Assembly: GCA_030679805.1 (NCBI GenBank)
Contig: JAUXST010000629.1
Location: forward strand, 1-9,190
Direction of reading: 5' to 3'
DNA from: Reyranella sp.
GTDB taxonomy: Bacteria > Pseudomonadota > Alphaproteobacteria > Reyranellales > Reyranellaceae
DNA length: 9,190 nucleotides
A model generated the notes under the pieces. The model was given only the letters and a program-made list of their open reading frames with translations. It was not told where the DNA came from and made no database searches. Below are positions 6,711 to 9,190 of the stretch, one piece after another (the stretch's first letter is position 1; each line of letters starts with the position of its first letter). The translations under genes and the position numbers were made by a program.

Positions 6711-6727
6711 GGCAGTGGGAAAGCGTC

Positions 6728-7018
6728 ATGACTCGAAACGAATTCTTCGCTCGAATCGCAGCACACCGCACGGAACTCTCGCGTGCCGGTGTGCGCCGCC
6801 TTGGCGTGTATGGATCTGTAGCGCGAGGCGAAGCCGGTCCGGAGAGCGATGTCGACGTCCTTGTCGAGTTCGAGACAGTTCCCGACCTCTTTGAATTTGC
6901 GGCCTTGCGGGACCGCCTGGCCGAAATCCTCGGCAGACCGGTGGATCTGGTGACCCCTCAAGCCCTGAAGCCTCGGCTGCGGTCGAGGGTCCTGGACGAA
7001 GTGCGCTATGCGGCCTGA
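6728..7018 (+). CDS. mntA: MntA-type nucleotidyltransferase antitoxin
   Basis: 96 aa, a minimal nucleotidyltransferase. The polymerase-beta-like motif GSVARGEAGPESDVDVLVEF (29-48) gives GSx(R)G plus the metal-binding D41 and D43; PVDLV (71-75) supplies the third acidic position (D73). In known MntA-HepT systems the antitoxin transfers AMP from ATP to a tyrosine near the HEPN active site of HepT and so silences the toxin. Here the gene overlaps hepT by 11 nt, the usual arrangement. The ATG was chosen because it starts directly at the family's N-terminal helix; the open frame continues upstream inside the Coq4-like gene but only as a shadow. Hand count: 33 of 96 codons end in A or T, against 5 of the first 40 in the thiolase, which suggests acquisition. 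Confidence 0.92.
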   Translation: MTRNEFFARIAAHRTELSRAGVRRLGVYGSVARGEAGPESDVDVLVEFETVPDLFEFAALRDRLAEILGRPVDLVTPQALKPRLRSRVLDEVRYAA

Positions 7019-7331
7019 GAGGTCGGCCGATCTACTTCAAGACATCATCGACTTCATCGACCGCATCGAAACCTGGGTGCCTGCAAGTACGGACGATGCG
7101 TCGAACAACGATGAAAAGACGCTCTACGCCGTTCTGCATGCTCTGCAATATATCGGCGAGGCAGTTTCGCGGTTGCCAATGGAGGTGACCGGTCTCGCGC
7201 CCGAAGTCCCTTGGGGACGAATCCGCGCCATGCGCAACTTCATCGCCCACGACTACGCCGGCATTGACACCGACATCGTCTGGAAGACCGTACGGGAGCG
7301 GCTGCCGGAGTTGCGAGCCGCTGTCATGTAG
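7008..7331 (+). CDS. hepT: HepT-type HEPN ribonuclease toxin
   Basis: 107 aa, all-helical HEPN-fold protein (DUF86 family). The catalytic RNxxxHxY motif is intact as RNFIAHDY (R76, H81, Y83), preceded by the family's PEVPWGRIRAMRN segment. HepT toxins act as RNases (some cleave mRNA, others tRNA), and Y83 is the position expected to be AMPylated by the partner. The ATG lies inside the end of mntA (11-nt overlap), so the pair is translationally linked. With motif and partner both intact, the system is probably functional. Like mntA it uses more A/T-ending codons than its neighbours. It ends 42 nt before a hairpin that separates it from the convergent SDR gene. Confidence 0.92.
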   Translation: MRPERSADLLQDIIDFIDRIETWVPASTDDASNNDEKTLYAVLHALQYIGEAVSRLPMEVTGLAPEVPWGRIRAMRNFIAHDYAGIDTDIVWKTVRERLPELRAAVM

Positions 7332-7373
7332 CTGCTTGGCCGCATTCCTCGCTAGACGCAATCGTTGGAGGTG

Positions 7374-7410
7374 TGACCTCTCCGCCTCGTAAGACGAGGC
7401 AGAGAGGTCA
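7374..7410. terminator. Hairpin between convergent hepT and SDR genes
   Basis: Inverted repeat of 17 base pairs with one C/A mismatch (7383/7401) and a three-base loop (7391-7393). The arms contain TGACCTCT and GCCTCGT with their complements. It sits in the 88-nt gap between two genes that converge, 42 nt after hepT and 9 nt after the SDR stop. It is a good candidate for a bidirectional terminator, though neither side has a T-run. Confidence 0.65.
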
Positions 7411-7419
7411 GAGATTGGC

Positions 7420-8217
7420 TTAGACGACGGGGCTGGCGCCGCCGTCGACGTTGATGGCGACGCCGGTGATGAAGGAGCCGGCGTCCGAACACAGGAAGCA
7501 GGCCATGCGCGCGAATTCCTCGGCCTTGCCCATGCGGCCGAGCGGAATGCGGCCCTTGGCCATGCCGTCGATGAACTGCTGGTAGGTCTTGCCTTCGCCC
7601 GCCGCCGTCTTGTGGCGGCGCTGCCACTGGTCGCTGTCGATCAGGCCGACCAGCATGGCATTCACCAGCACGTTGTGCGGGGCGTTCTCCTTGGAGAGCG
7701 CCTTGGTGAGGGCCAGGCCCGCCGCGCGGCTGACGCTGGTCGGCGTGCTGTCGGCTCCCGGCGCCTTGGCGCCGATGTTGAGCACATTGACGATACGGCC
7801 CCACTTGCGCTCGCGCATGCCGGGCAGGACGAGCCGCGCCAGGCGGATGGCGGCGAACAGCTTCAGGTCGAGATCGCCCTGCCAGTCCTCATCGGTCACG
7901 GTGTCGAACGGCTTGGCGTGGCTGATGCCGGCGTTGTTCACCAGGATGTCGACCTTACCGAAATCGGCCACGACCTTCTTGATGGTGTCGGCGATCGGCG
8001 CCGCCTTGGAGACATCGCAGGAATAGCCCTCGACCTTGGCATTGGTCTTGCCGGCGGCCTTCTGCACCTCGGCCTTGGCCGAGGCCAGCACGTCGGCCTT
8101 GCGCGCCAGCATCGCCACCGAGCCACCGGAGGCTGCGAATTCCTTGGCCATGGCCAGGCCGAGTCCGGTGCTGCCACCGGTGATCACGGCCACGCGGCCG
8201 TCCATGCGTACGTCCAT
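7420..8217 (-). CDS. SDR-family protein with non-canonical active site
   Basis: 265 aa, Rossmann-fold short-chain dehydrogenase/reductase of ordinary length. Cofactor motif TGGSTGLG (13-20), CDVS (67-70) and NNAG (94-97) are intact, and the C-terminus has the usual FITGVAINVDGG (249-260). R39 after the second strand may favour NADP(H). The catalytic tetrad is not canonical. Where YxxxK is expected the sequence reads TSVSR (160-164), so Tyr becomes T160 and Lys becomes R164. The Ser position reads N147 (VLNIG), and the helix-4 Asn is probably K119. Cofactor binding seems retained, but a normal ketoreductase reaction is doubtful. Start ATG 8217 is fixed by GGAGGA, 7 nt upstream. It lies 15 nt after xdhB on the same strand, so it is probably co-transcribed. 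Automated annotation would likely call it a 3-oxoacyl-ACP reductase; I would not. Confidence 0.9.
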   Translation of the reverse strand: MDVRMDGRVAVITGGSTGLGLAMAKEFAASGGSVAMLARKADVLASAKAEVQKAAGKTNAKVEGYSCDVSKAAPIADTIKKVVADFGKVDILVNNAGISHAKPFDTVTDEDWQGDLDLKLFAAIRLARLVLPGMRERKWGRIVNVLNIGAKAPGADSTPTSVSRAAGLALTKALSKENAPHNVLVNAMLVGLIDSDQWQRRHKTAAGEGKTYQQFIDGMAKGRIPLGRMGKAEEFARMACFLCSDAGSFITGVAINVDGGASPVV

Positions 8218-8218
8218 G

Positions 8219-8232
8219 AGAGTCTCCTCCGT
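8219..8232 (-). promoter_or_regulatory. Ribosome binding site of the SDR gene
   Basis: On the minus strand GGAGGA lies 7 nt before the ATG at 8217, inside the 15-nt gap after the xdhB stop. It is one of the strongest Shine-Dalgarno matches in the window. It indicates efficient independent initiation within a shared transcript. Confidence 0.75.
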
Positions 8233-9190
8233 TTATGCTTTCAGTGTAGCGATTGCCGCGAGAACGCGCTCGGGCGTCGCCGGCGCATCGAGCCGCACTG
8301 CGGTCCTGCCGTCGCCTGCGGCGGCAATGGCATCCTTGAGCGCGGTCCAGACCGCGGTCGCCAGGAGAAGTGGCGGCTCGCCCACCGCCTTGGAACGAAA
8401 GATGGTCGCCTCGCGCGACGGCGCGTTCGCCAGCATCGTGACGTTGAACACGGGCGGCACGTCGCGGCTGCCCGGAATCTTGTAGGTCGAGGGGCCGATG
8501 GTGCGTAGCCTGCCCTGCTTGTCCCACCACAGTTCCTCGCAGGTGAGCCAGCCCTGGCCCTGCACGAAGGCGCCCTCGATCTGGCCGCGGTCGATCGCGG
8601 GATTGAGCGAGTCACCGCAATCCTGCACGAGGTCGGCGCGCAGCACCCGGCTCTCGCCGGTCAAGGTGTCGATAGCGACCTCCGCCATCGCCGCACCGAA
8701 GGAGAAATAGAAGAACGGCCGACCGCGCATCGCCGCCCCGTCCCAGTGTATCTTGGGCGTCTTGTAGAAGCCGGTGGCGGAAAGCGAGACGCGGCCCAGC
8801 CAGCAGAGCTTCGCCAGTTCGCCGAAGCTCACGACCTGGTTGCTTCCGGGTTTGGCGATGCGCACGTTACCGTCGGCGAATTCGATGTCGTTTTCGCTCG
8901 CAGCAAAATGCTCCGCGGCGAACACGATCATGCGCTGCTTGATCGTGTTCGCGGCTTCGTAGGCTGCCCAGCCGTTCAGATCCGATCCCGTCGATGCTGC
9001 CGTGGGCGAAGTGTTGGGCACCTCGGCGGTCGAGGTCGCGCTGGGCCGGATGCGATCGATGTCGACGCTAAAGACCTCGGCCACGACTTGGGCCACCTTG
9101 ACAAACAGTCCCTGCCCCATCTCGGTGCCACCATGGTTCAGGCGGATCGAACCGTCGGTATAGATGTGCACCAGCGCGCCGGCCTGGTTG
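8233..9190 (-). CDS. xdhB: Xanthine dehydrogenase molybdopterin-binding subunit, C-terminal part (runs off the right edge)
   Basis: About 318 C-terminal residues of a protein normally near 780 aa; the frame is open to the window edge (NQAGALV precedes the GTG at 9171, which is not a real start). XdhB binds the Mo-pterin cofactor and hydroxylates hypoxanthine and xanthine towards urate. Visible motifs are HGGTEMGQGLF, with the Gln (in TEMGQ) known to contact the Mo centre in homologues; NTSPTAASTGSDLNG; and AVGEPPLLLA near the C-terminus, whose Glu (codon 8377-8379) is the catalytic base. DRGQIEGAFVQGQGW (194-208 counted from the GTG) is also characteristic. The substrate-specificity residues nearer the N-terminus are outside the window, so a related molybdenum hydroxylase is possible but less likely. 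It ends with TAA, 15 nt before the SDR gene. Confidence 0.93.
   Translation of the reverse strand, partial: NQAGALVHIYTDGSIRLNHGGTEMGQGLFVKVAQVVAEVFSVDIDRIRPSATSTAEVPNTSPTAASTGSDLNGWAAYEAANTIKQRMIVFAAEHFAASENDIEFADGNVRIAKPGSNQVVSFGELAKLCWLGRVSLSATGFYKTPKIHWDGAAMRGRPFFYFSFGAAMAEVAIDTLTGESRVLRADLVQDCGDSLNPAIDRGQIEGAFVQGQGWLTCEELWWDKQGRLRTIGPSTYKIPGSRDVPPVFNVTMLANAPSREATIFRSKAVGEPPLLLATAVWTALKDAIAAAGDGRTAVRLDAPATPERVLAAIATLKA

Noticed and set aside
6083..6727. Upstream extension of the mntA frame inside the Coq4-like gene, which would give a 311-aa protein
   Set aside because: The extension is an Arg-rich shadow. MntA proteins are about 100 aa and the fold begins at the ATG at 6728.

Overview
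The window looks like the chromosome of a high-GC, aerobic Gram-negative bacterium, most likely an alphaproteobacterium. The evidence is strong G/C preference at third codon positions, a cytochrome bo3-type quinol oxidase operon, a Coq4-type protein and a bacterial XdhB. I cannot name a genus from the sequence alone.

Left third (22-3800, minus strand): a compact cyoABCD operon for a proton-pumping, heme-copper ubiquinol oxidase. The genes overlap or are only 4 nt apart. CyoB keeps the heme/CuB, proton-channel and quinol-site residues, and CyoA has lost the CuA ligands. Upstream on the same strand (3905-4288) is an unrecognised one-TM protein with a proline-rich linker and a predicted coiled coil.

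Middle (4289-6674, plus strand): a divergent intergenic region leads into a thiolase of the SCP2 type (CxT, HDCF and GHP motifs). A near-perfect 21-bp hairpin follows it. Next is a protein whose C-terminal half carries the COQ4 signature HDxxH-x11-E behind a TerB-like helical N-terminal region. Its 5' end looks frameshifted: the well-placed GGAGG/ATG start lies in a different frame from the body of the gene.

Right third: a MntA-HepT (nucleotidyltransferase/HEPN) toxin-antitoxin pair on the plus strand (6728-7331), with visibly weaker GC3 than its neighbours, which suggests acquisition. A bidirectional-looking hairpin (7374-7410) separates it from a convergent minus-strand operon. That operon holds the 3' part of xdhB (molybdopterin subunit of xanthine dehydrogenase, running off the right edge) and, 15 nt downstream, an SDR-fold protein whose canonical Ser/Tyr/Lys catalytic residues are replaced.

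Most of the window is ordinary respiratory and central metabolism. The points that merit follow-up are the TerB-like/Coq4-like fusion with its apparent frameshift, the SDR with a non-canonical active site coupled to xdhB, and the orphan coiled-coil membrane protein upstream of cyo. I see no CRISPR array, insertion sequence, tRNA or rRNA.
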